Part shown: positions 25,501 through 37,659 of the stretch, in pieces
Layout of the letters: each line of letters begins with the position of its first letter
Numbering within the stretch: the stretch's first letter is position 1
NCBI GenBank assembly: GCA_023078555.1
Contig: CM041197.1
Location: 124,001-188,000 of the forward strand
Length of the DNA stretch: 64,000 nucleotides
Direction of reading: 5' to 3'
From: Ulva prolifera
Lineage: Eukaryota; Chlorophyta; Ulvophyceae; Ulvales; Ulvaceae
Notes under the pieces: model-generated
Databases searched by the model: none
What the model saw: only the letters and a program-made list of their open reading frames with translations
Told to the model about the DNA's origin: nothing
Made by a program: the position numbers and the translations under genes

Positions 25501-26648
25501 GGGCACGGAACAGCTGTAGGATGTGCAGTGTTTTCAGTGTGACCCATGTCAACTGCGAGATCCCTGGCCATGCGGACATTCTGCGCCACCCAGGTGTTCT
25601 TGTCCGAAACATACGACCGTGGTGCATGGCCGGAGCCAAGATCTGCCAATCGGTACGAGACACTCACACATGGACTGTTTGCACAATCAGAGCCCTGGAA
25701 CAGCGACCAGGTACAGCATCATGCGCGATGCCGCACCAACAAACGATGTGCCTCTGAAGTGTACGCCTTGGCCGGTCAGGAGCACGATAGCAAAATCGGG
25801 GAGCTGGATTGTGCCACCCGTGACGGTGCAGCCAGCGGGCCACGAGCGCAGCACGAGGCTCTCTGTCGGGCCCTGATCCTGCACCTTGCGGCTGAGCTTT
25901 AAGCTTGCCCCCGTGAGATCTACCTGGTGCACCGTCCGTTTCGACATTACAGCCAGAAGGCCGTCCAGACTCTTGGGCCTCACCTGCACAGAAGCACAGT
26001 AGCACAGTTGAGGCCGAGTTCCATCGGCAGACTGCTTACCTATTGAGAACGCAGAAGCACGTCTTGCTCACACATCTGAGCTTCTGTCACGAGTGCGACC
26101 TCTTCAGATCAGGTACATGATGGACATGCTGCTGAAATGCAGTCTGCAACGGATAAGTTCACTGACCACGGCGTTGACAGCATTCCTGGGTTCTAGATCC
26201 GTCAGATAGGCCTGAATCATGACTTTCTGAACGATATACATCCTTTTGCAATCTATCACGCATCCAAGGAACGTCATGGTGGAGGCAAGGGTTGTTCCGT
26301 TGACCATGTCGCAGCTTCATCCCCGCTATACGACTGCGAAGGCAAAACATCCATTCCTTCAATGTGCAGATTTCATTCTATATCGCGTACCTCGGAGGCT
26401 CTAGGTGCTTTAAGCTTGCGGCGCTGTCGGCACTGTGCTTCGCCCCATCCCAGCGACGCTGTGGGAACACCGTCACGATACTTGCTCGTGAACTGGCTTG
26501 CTTGCGGAACATCACAAACAGGGCAGTTGAGCGTCATCTCTCCGTGATGGTCATATGTCGCCGGAACATCTCGGTCAAGTACAGCGTGCCCACAGACAGG
26601 CAACCTGACACGCATATTCATTGGCGGGTACCACCACTCCGCGGCCAT
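22586..26648 (-). CDS. Gene D: CGH-CPxC zinc-module / parallel beta-helix protein, subtype 1
   Basis: Exons on the minus strand: 26391-26648, 25737-25983, 22586-25146; 1021 aa, uninterrupted. Donors are GAG|GTACGC and G|GTGCGG; acceptors are CTGTGCAG|GT and CCTGCAG|GC. I chose the start at 26648 because MAAEWWYPP aligns with all paralogues. An in-frame ATG at 26696 would add 16 mostly hydrophobic residues unique to this copy. The CGH...CPVC set and RDGVPTASLGWGEAQC are intact. Exon 3 opens VCCGDTFSSTFQDC and carries the CGVCGRSGH...ARCMHDG insertion near the C-terminus. The helix is rich in Cys that recurs at the same position of successive coils, suggesting a stacked cysteine ladder. Confidence 0.86.
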
Positions 26649-27725
26649 GGTGTGCGTAATAAAAATACAAACGATCAGAAGATAAACATGATTCAAAACC
26701 TGACCGCAGCAGCGACAGATGATCTACGATCAGACGAGGCAGCGGCCTCGGCGATGGAAACATGTCAGCATCTGACCGCGCAAGAACATGAAGGGGCAAC
26801 TGCATGAGTAGCATGTGCAGATGCTGTGGGTCCACTGGATCTGGGTGTCCGTAGCTCTACCTGCGCAAGCAGGTCTCACTCGGTGGTGTTGCGGAGACTA
26901 AAACGTTCCTCAGGGCATCGAAGCGTTTGATTCGAATGTGGCGTCCAGGACTCGGGGACGCTTGCGCGCCATATCACGAGGGGGCACAGGCAATGGTCCC
27001 ACGCAGTAGCTTTGTACGGACACAGAGAATGCCTTCGTCTCATTCACTGTGGCATGCAAGCTGAAGCATAGAAAGTTAGGTTGGCAGCAATGACTGGCTG
27101 TGGCTGCAGTCAACACCACAGGACTTGCCATACCAGTAACATGCACGTCTACCAGGACATGGTCGTCGGCCATGCACACACGGAAGTCTGTGAATGACAG
27201 GTGTCTACCACTCACGCTCACCTATACTTTACACCCCCCACTAATCGTCGCCAGTTTGTATCAGTATCTGCTTCATAATGACAATGTCAGCAAGGCAGGC
27301 AGCGGGAAGAAATCAAGCAACAAAAAAACGCGCACAAAAACACAGATTACCCAGGAGCACATGCGTTACATAGAGAAGCTCAAGGTCGCAGACGGGACCG
27401 CAGGCAATGAGCCAACAAGAGCATGCCCGTTTCAACACGCACCCATGGCCAGCAGAGACGACGGCAATGCAGGTGCGGACCCAGGCACACAGGCAAGTCG
27501 GGCGGAAAACAACCCGATTGCGCCCACACCAAACACCCGCCATCTCAACTGGTCCAAGGTAGAGTACCTCCAAACACACACAGGTATATCACACAGCAAC
27601 GACTGTGGAAACACAGGGAGACAGGTTGACTACCCGCAATTTGACTACATGTCAGGCAGGCAGGAGGCCAGCCTGGCTAACCCCACAAACCCACCCAACA
27701 CTGGGCATGTTATGGTAGAGTCACG
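26649..27725. other. Spacer between genes D and E
   Basis: This is the boundary between subtype 1 and subtype 2 genes. A + strand open frame at 27100-27786 (228 codons) has Lys/Thr/Asn-rich, low-complexity composition, no domain I recognise, and overlaps the end of gene E antisense; I do not call it a gene. Confidence 0.4.
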
Positions 27726-30700
27726 TCAGCCTGCAAGGCGTGCGCTGCCCGGAAGTGGAGGTGCCGGAGGCCCGCCCCGGACCTGAATCCCGGCACACGC
27801 CTCCGGCTCAACTCTGTACCCCTCCTCAGGCCCTAGCATGCGGTCGGACCGCACCGCCGGCCGCGAGCCGCCGCTGGCCGTGCAGTCCTCGAACGAGTGC
27901 GGATCACCGATCCGCACCAGCGCATACGCGGTCCGCGCGCCCCGCACGTCCACCTTCCGCGCGGTCACCCGGCCGGCGCCGCTCGCCTGCAGCCCGGTGG
28001 TGCAGCCGCTGATGACCACATCCTCGAGGGTAGCAAAGGCCACTGCGCCCTCGTGGACACAAGCCGCACCCTCTACTCCGCCTGGCCCGCCCGCATGAAG
28101 CGCCCGCCACGCGCGCGCCATGCCCGCCGCGCCGGACTGCCCGCACGCGGGGCACGCCAGCCGCAATGACTCCTCCGGCATGCCCACCAACGCCCCGATG
28201 CCGCAGTCAGTCACACGCGAGTCCACGACCCGCACGGACGCCCCCGGAACGACGCTCAGTCCCACCGGGCTGTCCTCCAGGGTGCACCCGGTAACAAGCA
28301 CCTCGACCCCTGCGGACACTGTCGACACACAAGACAATTCGGACTCTGTAGCCACACAGTCCAGCAGGGTCATGACAGTGCGCTGCGCCGCCCCGGCGTC
28401 GACGGTCACCGCGTCCTTGCACCCGGTGAAGGTCAGCCGCTGCGCGCGGACGCTGATGGCGCCATGCGTCTGCAGGCCGACGTCGGCGCCGGTGCACTCG
28501 GAGTCGCGCACCGCGACCTTCGCGTCTCGCATCGCGATGATGGCCTTGTTGCCGCCGTCGAAGCGGCATGCGGAGATCGACGCCTGCGACCCTTCGATCG
28601 AAACGCCCTCCAATACCCCCCCCTCAAACACGCACCCATGCACGTCGAGGCGATGCCCGCGCCCGCTGAAGCCGCGCTGCGCGATCCCCCCCGGCGCCCC
28701 CTCGAACGAGCAGTTCCGCACCGTGCCGCTCCCGGTAACCAGCAGATTCGGGCCTTCGCCGTGGCCGCCGAGGAAGGTGCAGCCCGAGACGGTGATGCCG
28801 CCCTCGGAGATGATGTCCCGCTGGTGGCCACGGAACGTGCTGTCTTGCACAGTCACCGCTCGCTGGCAACGCATCGCGAGCACCGCAACCTGCTCCCGCA
28901 TCACCCCCGATATCAAACGCCCCGCAGCGGTGGAGAACTCGCACCGCACCACCGAGACGGCGCAGTTGGCGCCGTCACACACGCGGACGCTGATGCCGTT
29001 GCCGTCGAAGGTGACGTCCTCAAAGTCCGCGGCGCCGGGGGTGCTGTCCCCCGGCTCTGTCGACACGGCCACGCCGATGGTGCAGCCGGTCACCGAGCCT
29101 CCGGCCACCGACAGCGTGCCTCCGTACTGCCGGAACCCTGTGCTGCAGAGGTCCTCCTCCCCTCTGTAGTTCTCGGCGTTCAAGAGGCCAGAGACCGTCA
29201 CGTCTGTCGCATACACGGCCGCACGCATCATCAGCACGCCGCGCTGCGCGTTCCGCAGCGCGCAGCGCAGCAGCGTCGCCGTGCCGCCGAGGCGTGCGGT
29301 GACGGCGCAGAGGGCCCCGACACCCGGGAGGCCCCCCGCGCATGCATCACGCATGACCAGTCGGCCCCCTTTCGCGGCAACCCCGGCGCACTGCCCACCT
29401 TCCACCCGCCCGCCGACGACGCGGACGGTGCACACGGGCTGCTCCACAAAGCAGGCGGCGCTGTGCTTGCTCTGCACGGTGCAGTGCGACACGGTCGCAG
29501 CGCGGCCACGCTCACACACTGACACGCCGTTGCCACCACAGGAGACCTTGCACAGGAGCAGGGTGACGGCTGCGCTCCACCGCACGGCCACGCCGAGCTG
29601 CTCCCGCTCCGGCGCGTCCAGGGTGCAGCGCTCGAGCTGGGCTGCGCCGCCGCTGCGGCCGGTCTCGCAGCCCTCCATGCATACGAGCCAGGCCTGGGCG
29701 CCGGAGCCCGGTGGCGCGCGCCCGGCGCGCAGCGGCATCCGCACGAGCACGTGCGTATGGCGCAGCAGCACCAATGAGCCCTCGCGCGAGATCACCGGGT
29801 GCATGCCGGCCGTGACGCTGCAGCCGTGAAGCTCCGCAGCAGCCCCGCGGCCGTCCACGATGACTCCGTACTCGAACTTCTGGATCAAGCAGCCACGCAG
29901 GAGCACGGAAGACGCGACAGCCAGAATGCCCTCGCCGCCGGGAACGCCGGAGAACCCACAGTCGTGGCACGAGACGGCGGTCCCGGCGTCACGGGCGATG
30001 AGCGAGCGGATGCAGCCGGTGGAGCGGCAGCGCGCGGCGGTGACGGTGGCGCCGCGCTCCGCCATGATGTCGGTCAGGCAGGCCTCCAGGGTGCAGGCGT
30101 GGAGGTGGAGGGCGGTGCCGGGGCCGTGCGCGACAGCCGCGGGGAAGCCGCTGGCGAGGCTGCAGCGGTGGAGGGTCACAGAGGCGCCGTGCACGGCGTA
30201 TAGGGTGCACTCCCTGAAGCTGCATGCGTGAAACGCTGCCGAGACTTCGCCGCCGCAGCAGACGAGTATGCCGCCTGCACAGCATGAAGGGCGTGTTCAA
30301 CCAGAAGCTGGTTCGTGTGATGCATCTCCGGCGGCTGAAACACTCACGAGGGCGGCAGATTGCGGAGAAAGCGCAGAACAAAGGCATTGGTGGAGAACAC
30401 ATTGCGGCGGTGCGGTGGGAGGCTGCATGCATGTGAAGTGTGGGTGACGCTGCCAAGATGACCCTGGACACGCCCGCTGCAGCGTGAGGATGTCACCTGG
30501 GGCAGAGGCGGCACGGGCCATCCGGGGACGCGATCTGTGAAAGCGCCGTGTGCGCCGTATTCGGTCGTGAGCATTAATCAGGGTGTGGGTCTAGCAGGCA
30601 ACAGGACATGCAGTACGGTCTACAAGGCATCCAGCATGCAGCGGTTCTGTGTACTGCGCATGTGGCTGGAGTTGTGGGCAAAGGCCTGGTCTAAGCAGGG

Positions 30701-31722
30701 AGACATGCAGGGCCACACCAGAGAAGGTGGTGTGTCTGAAGTGCACTCCGGGGCCCGTAAACAAGAGCACGGTGGAGCGCGGCAGCTGGATGGTGCCTCC
30801 AGAGACGGTGCAGCCGGCCGGCCACGCCCGCAGCACGAGCCCGCCTGCCGGGCCCTTGTCCCGGAGCCCCCGCTCGAGCTGCAGTGTTTCGGATCCAAGC
30901 TCGACGCGGGCTGTGCTCGGCGTGGACATGGCCTGGAGGAGCGCCTTGATCGTTTTGATGGGCCCCTGCACCGTAACCAACACTCTGCAGGGAGGGCAGG
31001 AGCTGCCGCGACTCTGGCTGCCAGGCCATCTGAGTGGCTGGGTGGCACTCTAGTGACAAATTGTACACGGGCTGAAATGATCATCACAGCAGACGAGCTT
31101 GTGGACCATCTTCATATCAGGTGCTCATTGCCATCTAGGCAGGGTGTGGAACCTGCATCTCAAGGCTACAAGCAAGACAACGACGCCCCTAGAGATGTGT
31201 GCATAATCACATCGCACTGCTCAGCTCTCTGCTCGACCTTGACGACGCTCGGCGTCATCGACACGATCGGGCATAACGCTGGCGCACACAAAGAGCGACA
31301 GCAGCAACTATGACGCAGGATCGGTGCGCTGCAAGTGACGACAGGCTGACAGTGGCAGCCTTGCTAGAGCTGCAGGATTCGAAGTCAGGCAGGTGCTGCG
31401 AATCGACGTACATACAGACCTGTAGAGGACCATCCCCGAGTACAGGACGACCGAAAAAAAACCGTACCTTGCCTTTTTGTGGCTGCTGGCCAAAATCGAG
31501 ACGGCTTGTGCATCTCGCCTCGCCCCATGCCAGGCTCTTGGAAGGCACACCGTCGCGGACGTTGGTGGTGGGAGACTGGACGCAGTCACACACAGCGCAC
31601 TTGATCATATCGCTTCCATTCTGTCGGTAAGGCTTCGGTGAATCACGTTTCAAGACGGTGTGGCCGCATGCGGCTAGCCGTTCCCTGAGGTGGGACGGCG
31701 GATCCCACCGTTCAGCAGCCAT
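27726..31722 (-). CDS. Gene E: CGH-CPxC zinc-module / parallel beta-helix protein, subtype 2
   Basis: Exons on the minus strand: 31468-31722, 30719-30965, 27726-30274; 1016 aa. Donors are AAG|GTACGG and G|GTGTGG; acceptors are GGTGCAG|GG and TGTGCAG|GC. Exon 1 reads MAAERWDPP, so the first Trp of the otherwise conserved EWW is Arg. The zinc set is CGH...CAVC, followed by RDGVPSKSLAWGEARC. Exon 2 has the subtype 2 form (IKTIKALLQAMSTP, then LVLRAWPAGCTVSGG). Exon 3 opens GILVCCGGEVSAAF and ends with the subtype 2 tail (GPEEGYRVEPEACAGI, then RGGPPAPP). The insertion is ACPACGQSG...AACVHEG. It is the leftmost subtype 2 gene and the most GC-rich by eye. Confidence 0.86.
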
Positions 31723-31794
31723 GGCACGCAAGACAGCAGGTTCAAATGAACAAAAGTTCAATCAGGCATCTTGCTAGCTTCATTTAACATCACG

Positions 31795-31836
31795 GACTGC
31801 AGATCTGCTGACCCACGATGTCATGTCGACTGCACA
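31795..31836 (-). promoter_or_regulatory. Conserved upstream block of subtype 2 genes (gene E copy)
   Basis: A 42-44-bp block about 73 bp before the gene E ATG. Its core on the gene strand reads GTCGACATGACATCGTGGG, then TCAGCAGA. Closely matching blocks occur at a similar distance before genes F, G and I, but I do not find one before A to D. It could be a promoter element or conserved 5' UTR. Confidence 0.6.
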
Positions 31837-31998
31837 TGCGCCAGGCCTACGCAGTTCCACCTGGGCCGTGCCACAGTGCACTGGCTATCATGTGGCCCTG
31901 ACTGCCATCCATGCGCTATCAAAGGGTGCGTTGGGTGTGTACTGCTATTACGTAGCCCGTGCAAACGTCGTGCGAAGTCACTCGCTTGGCTTCAAGTG

Positions 31999-32012
31999 GC
32001 ACCAGTAGACAC
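31999..32012 (-). promoter_or_regulatory. 14-bp upstream motif GTGTCTACTGGTGC (gene E copy)
   Basis: An exact 14-mer about 277 bp before the gene E ATG. The same 14-mer occurs upstream of G (45999-46012) and I (54546-54559). Its role is unknown. Confidence 0.5.
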
Positions 32013-32395
32013 TGCTGTGGCTGGACAACCCCTGTCCTACTGTACCGGTACGTAAAGCAACGACTCGCCCCCCTCACTCTGTATGCACGCAGCGGTTTGT
32101 GCGGCAAGTGAATCAGATGTTGCTTACCTGTAGCAGATGTGGCATGGCATCAAAACGCATGGCTGACAACAGGTAACTGAGCTTGCGTGACATCATCGTG
32201 TCACTGGCTGCGCTCCGCCTGGATCTCGATATGGTATGGGTGAGCAACATGTGGCTGGTCAGTACAACGAGCACCAAACGTGTGATTTGGGGAGCGCGGT
32301 CACAGGAGCTCGGATGTCTGCGCATGTGATACAGATCGAGAGAACAGCAATACCAGCATTGCAGGAGATCTGCCAGCCAGCCCTTCCCTACACCG

Positions 32396-32485
32396 CAATG
32401 TGTTGCTTCGTGTAGGCCTCAAGGTGCAGGGCTAGGGCTTCAGGAGAAAGCCAGAGAGCCTCGCGATGTTCACATGAGGAGATCT
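32396..32485. repeat. Dispersed repeat, copy 1
   Basis: About 90 bp matching 40257-40352 with roughly three quarters identity by eye. Both begin CAATGTGTTGCTT and both contain GAGAGCCTCGC and CATGAGG at matching positions. Origin not recognised. Confidence 0.55.
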
Positions 32486-32654
32486 CTGGACAGGTGTCCA
32501 TCGGGTGTCTGGCACACACACATGTATACAGTCGCGATCAAATTCAGAACCACCCTCCCGCAGTCACGTTGTGGCACCGTCTGCCGGTTTTCTTGATACG
32601 GCATTGGCCCATACTAGCTATCTACCCAGTGCCGCTGAAGCCATGCTCCACGAG

Positions 32655-35600
32655 TCATGTAGAATCAGCACAAATTTTCAAGTCACTCGCAGGCGGCGGT
32701 GTGCCGCCACGAACCGCAATGCCAGAAACAGCCTCAGGCTCGTATCTGTACCCCAGCTCAGGCCCAAGAACACGCTTGGACAGCACCGCGGACTGTGTGC
32801 TGCCGCTAGCCACGCAGTCCTCAAACACATGCGTGGCTGCAATCCGCTTCAGCGAGTACGCAGTCAGGGCGCCCCGCACGTCCAGCCGCCGCGCGGTCAC
32901 CCTACCGGCGCCACTGACCTGCAGTCCGACATCACAATGGAAAACGACCACATCCTCCAGGATTGCGGCTGCCACTGCGCCCTCGTGGGCACATGAAGCA
33001 CCCTCGACACCCCCACGCCCTGCCGCATGCAGCGCATGCCACGCGCGCGCCATGGCTGCAGCCCCGGACCGCCCGCACGATGGACACTTGCTTTCCCATG
33101 TGTACTCCGGCTCACCAACCAGCGCAGCGGCCTTGCAACCCGCTATGCGCGTGTCAGCAACCCTCGCGGATGCTCCGTACACCACGCTCAGCCCCAGGTC
33201 GCTGTCCTTCAGGGTGCACCCCTGCATGCGCGCCTCCACCCCAGCCCCCTGGAGCGCCACGGCAGTTGCTTGGGCCCCGGTAGCCACACAGTCCAGCAGG
33301 GTCACGACGGTGCGCTGATCGCTCCACGCTTCGGCGACCACTGCCTCGCCGCAACCGGTGACAGTCAGCCGCTGAGCACGGACGGCCGCAGCGCCGCTCA
33401 GCCACAAGCCTACATTGACGCTGGTGCATGCGGTGTCGACCACCGAAACGGTTGTGTCTTGCAGCGCACGGATGGCATGTTTGCAGCCGTCGAAGCGGCA
33501 CCCGGAGATCTTCGCGCGGGCGCCCTCAACAACTGACACACCCTCCGCCACCCGCCCCTCGAAGCTGCTGTCCCGAACCGAGCCGCTGCCGGCCGGGAGG
33601 ACGTGCACGCCTTCGCCGAGGCTTCCGAGGAAGGTACAGCCTGAGACGTTGATGGCGCAGCCTCTGACGACGACGACCCGCTGGTGGCCACGGAACACGC
33701 TGTCCCGCACCGACACAGGGGTGTTGCACCGCGTGGCAAGCACGGCCATCTGGTGCGGCTGGACGCCCGCAAGCACGCGCTGCGCGGCTGCGGCACTAGC
33801 GCTGCCGCGGAAGTCACACCGCTCCACCGTGATGGCACACCCAGCACCTTCATGCACACGAAGGCCGACGCCGTTGCCGTCAAAGGCGACATCTTCGAAG
33901 TGCGCAGACCCCGGGGCGTTCCCGTGCTGGTCCGCCAGGCACACGGCAACAGTGCAGCCGCACAGGGTGCCACGGACCACTGATAGCGTGCCTCCAACGC
34001 TCTGGAATCCTGTGCTACACAGGCCCTCCTCCCCCTGAAACTTCTCGTGGTGCACGAGGCCAGACACCGTCACGTCTGTCGCGTGTACTGTCGCATCCTT
34101 CATCAGCACGCCGACCTGCGCGCTTTGCAGAGAGCAGCGCAGCAGCGACACCGTGCCGCCAAGGCGGGCCAGAATCACGAATCCCGCCGCGGCGCCAGGG
34201 AGCCCCCCAGCGAATGCATCACGCATGATCAGGTGCCCCTCGTCCATGGCGGATCCGGCACAGACCCCGCCTTCCACCCACCCGCCATTTACACAGAGGG
34301 TGCACCCGGGGCCCTGCACGGAGCACGCATCGCGACCCAGGCTCTGCACGCTGCAGTGCGATACTGTGGCCCTGCTGCCCTGAAGCACGGACACGCCTGT
34401 GCCACCACTGGACACCTCGCAGAGGAGCAGGGTGGCAGCCGCGCCCGAATGTAAAGCCACGCCGAGATGTTCCGGCTCCGGTGCGCTCAGGGTGCACCGA
34501 TCGAGGTGGGCTGCACCTCCGCGGTCCGGGCCCAGCGGGCATGCGAGGCAGGTGGAGGCTCCGGAGGACAGCGGCGGCCGCACGGCACGCGGCGACACCC
34601 AAACGAGCAGCTGGGTCTGCCGCAGCAGCACGGACGCGCCCGCGTGCGCTTTTACCGGCACCTGGCCGGCCGTGACGTCGCATGCATGCATCTCGACTGC
34701 AGCCCGGCGTCCGGTCACCAAGACTCCCGGCTCAAACTGGCGGATGGAGCAGCCGCGGAGGAGCAAGCGCGAGTGATCGGCAACCATCGCTGGTGCCCCG
34801 TACATGCCGGAAAAATAGCAGTCATGGCACGAGACGGCGGTGCCGGTGTCGCGGGCGATGATCGAGCAGACGCTGCTGCTGGAGCGGCAGCGCACGGCGG
34901 TGACGGTGGCGCCGCGCTCCGCCGTGACGTCGGTCATGCAGGCCTCCAGGGTGCAGGCGTGGAGGTGGAGGGCGGTGCCGGCGCCGTGCGCGACGGCGGC
35001 GGGCAGGCCTTTGGAGAGCGCGCAGCGGCGCAGCGTGGCGGCGGCGCCGTGAACGACGTACAGGGTGCACAAGGTGAAGCTGCAGTTTTGGAATGTTGCT
35101 GAGAATTTGCCGCCGCAGCAGACAAGGATCCCGCCTGCATAGGAACGCAGGGAAGTGGTCAGAAGGCCGGTTGCCGTGATGACCCTCGCCTGGCTGAGGC
35201 GATATTCACGCCTCTGAGCTGACCCCGCCATCGGCCGTGTCTTTAGTGAGATGGCCGATGGTGGGGTGAACTCAATGTAGGCGAGCCGGGCAGAAATTCA
35301 AATAAACAAGCGAGATTACGGGGTGGAAGTCTGTGGAACTGGCTGGCCAGCTGCGCTTGCAAGAGGGCCTGCTGGCCACAGGTCCACGATATTGGCTTGG
35401 GTGACGGCAGAGGCACCAGTACTGCAACAACTGCGGATCTCAGCGCATCGCGCCACAGTGGAACGCACAGGATTACAGTTGTTCGTAATTCCTGGCCACC
35501 ATCCAGGGGCATGCAGGGCCGCACCACAGAAGCTGGTGCCTTTGAAGTGCACTCCGCGACCAGTGAGCAGGAGCACTGAGCAGCGCGGCAGGTTGATTGT

Positions 35601-36696
35601 GCCGCCGGAGACGGTGCAGCCGGCCGGCCACGCCCGCAGGACCAGCCCGTCGACATCACCTTTGTCTCGTAGCCCCCGATTGAGGTTCAGCGATTCTGAC
35701 CCAAGATCGATGTGAGCTGCGCCTGGCGTGTCCATGGACATGGCCTGGACGAGCGCCTTGACAGACTTCACCCGGCCCTGCACTGGCATCAGCATTCGGG
35801 CTGTGCCTCAAAAACACTGCAACGCAAGACGACCGGCTTACAGACCAGTGTCAGAAGACCTTGAAGGTAACTGTCAGAGAGCTTGCAGAACAGTGTTGTG
35901 GCTGGGCCTCAAAGCACACGCGACAAAGGTCAATCATGCTGATGTGGCTGCGTGCTTACATGATGATTGATTTGCTGCACTTGTCTGCAGCCGTTTGCTC
36001 CACTGTGATGATCATGTCGACACGTGCTCAACTGCTACAGTATCCTAGACATGGGCCTACAGGGCAGTGCATGCTGCTGCCGTGAGGCATGTGCTGCAAT
36101 TCAACCCGATTTCATATCCGAACGTGCAGCACAACGCTAACTGCACGACACTGACACCCGCAGCGGATTTTGCATTCTACTGCCTGTTTCTGATTCTGTT
36201 CCTGTCCGAGCCCTCCTGCAGCTGGAGTCCGCTCACGACATTGGGTGCAACGCAGGCAAGCTGACACACTAAAAAGCCTAATTTACATCGCTGATTCAGC
36301 TTACTGGGAATCCCGTCTGGCTGCTTATTGGACGCCTGGTGCTCCAGCGATGTTGACACCCATGGCCAGCTGCTGCGTTCCGATGTGCACACAGACACGC
36401 GAGGAGCCCTGCATCATGCGATAAGGCAGCTAGAGTGTACGTACCTCATCCGGTTGATGTTTGGTGAAGGTGAGACGACGAGTGCATCTCGCCTCGCCCC
36501 ACGCCAGGCTCTCGGATGGGACTCCGTCGCGGGCGTTCGTGGTGGGTGACTGGACGCAGGCACACTCGGGACATTTGAACATATCCATTCCATTCTGCGG
36601 AAAAGACGTGGGACGGTCTCGAACGAAAATGGTGTGGCCGCATGCGGCCAGCCTCTCCCGCATCTGGGCTTGCGGATCCCACCATTCAGCAGCCAT
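32655..36696 (-). CDS. Gene F: CGH-CPxC zinc-module / parallel beta-helix protein, subtype 2
   Basis: Exons on the minus strand: 36445-36696, 35525-35777, 32655-35134; 994 aa, the shortest intact member. Donors are GAG|GTACGT and G|GTGCGG; acceptors are CAGTGCAG|GG and TATGCAG|GC. Exon 1 reads MAAEWWDPQAQMRERL with CGH...CPEC and RDGVPSESLAWGEARC. Exon 2 carries two extra residues (MSMDTPGAAHID) relative to E and I, a form shared with G. Exon 3 opens GILVCCGGKFSATF and has the KCPSCGRSG...ASCAHEG insertion. The C-terminus ends soon after the RGGTPPP motif. The next family gene to the right is 5 kb away, the largest gap in the array. Confidence 0.86.
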
Positions 36697-37406
36697 GGCA
36701 AGGACTTCAGCAAGGAACGATCATCAACATATATTCCAGTCATATTTCTAAAGGAGCATCCATATCAGAGACTGCAGACCCATGATGTCGTGTCGATTTC
36801 ATACTGTAGTATAGTGCGCCTGTCGACAGCCAGGACGCAAAGTTCTGATTCAGTGGCCATACACGCATATACCGAGTAGAGGTGCATCGTATGCCTGTGA
36901 GGCTTCAGGCCCATACTGTGGTAGAGCTTGCATATTTGGGCGAGTAGTGGAAAGCCCGCCTGGTATTCTCTGCGCAAGTCGGGTAGTGGCGCACGGGTAT
37001 GGCTGCAGCCTGCGCACTGAACAATCCGTCGCAAATACCTTGCCGTTTAAAGAACGGTTTCGTGCACATAGTTAGTGTGGAGTTTCTGTCAACGGGTCGC
37101 TCGCAAGCAGCGAGCAAGGAAGCCCTATAGCGGGTGTATGGAACGACGTTGCTGTGGTATATGACTCGTATGCAGGCAGGCGCCGTCTACCAGTTCATAT
37201 CCACACTCCGTGCACATTTAATTACACTGATACATGATTTACATTCTGCATACTGTTTCGGTCAAGCAGCTGCACAAAAGCAGCGCCAGAGCTGCAGGCT
37301 ACACTAGTATGGACTGTATTGGCATTGTATGGAGCACACAATACAGCACAGCAACACCTGCCAGCGGCAGTATAGATGAGCCGCAGCCAGCGGAACACAC
37401 GCTTCA
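36697..37406. other. Upstream region of gene F
   Basis: No gene supported. A diverged copy of the subtype 2 upstream block lies at 36768-36803; the rest shows no pattern I can name. Confidence 0.45.
36768..36803 (-). promoter_or_regulatory. Conserved upstream block of subtype 2 genes (gene F copy, shortened)
   Basis: It lies 72 bp before the gene F ATG. Relative to the E, G and I blocks it lacks an internal stretch of about 8 bp (the CTGCTGAC part) and is more diverged at its far end. Confidence 0.5.
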
Positions 37407-37634
37407 CTAGAAGCCCATTGCCTTCAACAGGTCCTCTCTCTGAGCATCTGGCATGACAGCCAAAATGGCAGCACGCTGCGCCGCTGGCATGCTCTCAGTG
37501 GCATGTTCTGCTGAAGGAATTGCGTCTTGAGCCTGCCCTCTGGCAACGTGTGCCTGTAGTTGTGCCTGCATTTGTTTCAACCTATAGTGGCACAGCTGTT
37601 GTAAAGTGACACCATGTGTATCACTTACACAATA
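37407..37634 (-). CDS. Possible 3'-terminal exon of an unidentified gene
   Basis: The minus-strand frame ends at a stop at 37407 and contains an Ala/Gln/Met-rich helical sequence ending AILAVMPDAQREDLLKAMGF. A candidate acceptor CTATAG|GTTGAAAC lies at about 37580, so the coding part could be shorter than given. The amphipathic repeat of PAAQRAAIL and PDAQREDLL looks like real coding sequence, but I cannot link it to upstream exons. An open frame at 37864-38109 on the same strand (LWSLCDTWLRQW) is a weak candidate. Family unknown. Confidence 0.25.
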   Translation of the reverse strand, partial: YCVSDTHGVTLQQLCHYRLKQMQAQLQAHVARGQAQDAIPSAEHATESMPAAQRAAILAVMPDAQREDLLKAMGF

Positions 37635-37659
37635 GCACAAATGACACATACCCAAATCC

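Larger units (their letters stand above)
31723..32654. other. Upstream region of gene E and 3' flank of gene F
   Basis: No gene seen. It holds two conserved upstream motifs of gene E (31795-31836 and 31999-32012) and one copy of a dispersed repeat (32396-32485) that recurs near 40.3 kb. Confidence 0.5.

Noticed and set aside
27100..27786. 228-codon + strand frame between D and E
   Set aside because: Low-complexity composition, no recognisable domain, and overlap with the end of gene E on the other strand. It could be real but I cannot support it.
28464..29522. 352-codon + strand frame over gene E
   Set aside because: Antisense shadow of exon 3; composition is Arg/Ala/His-rich with no domain.
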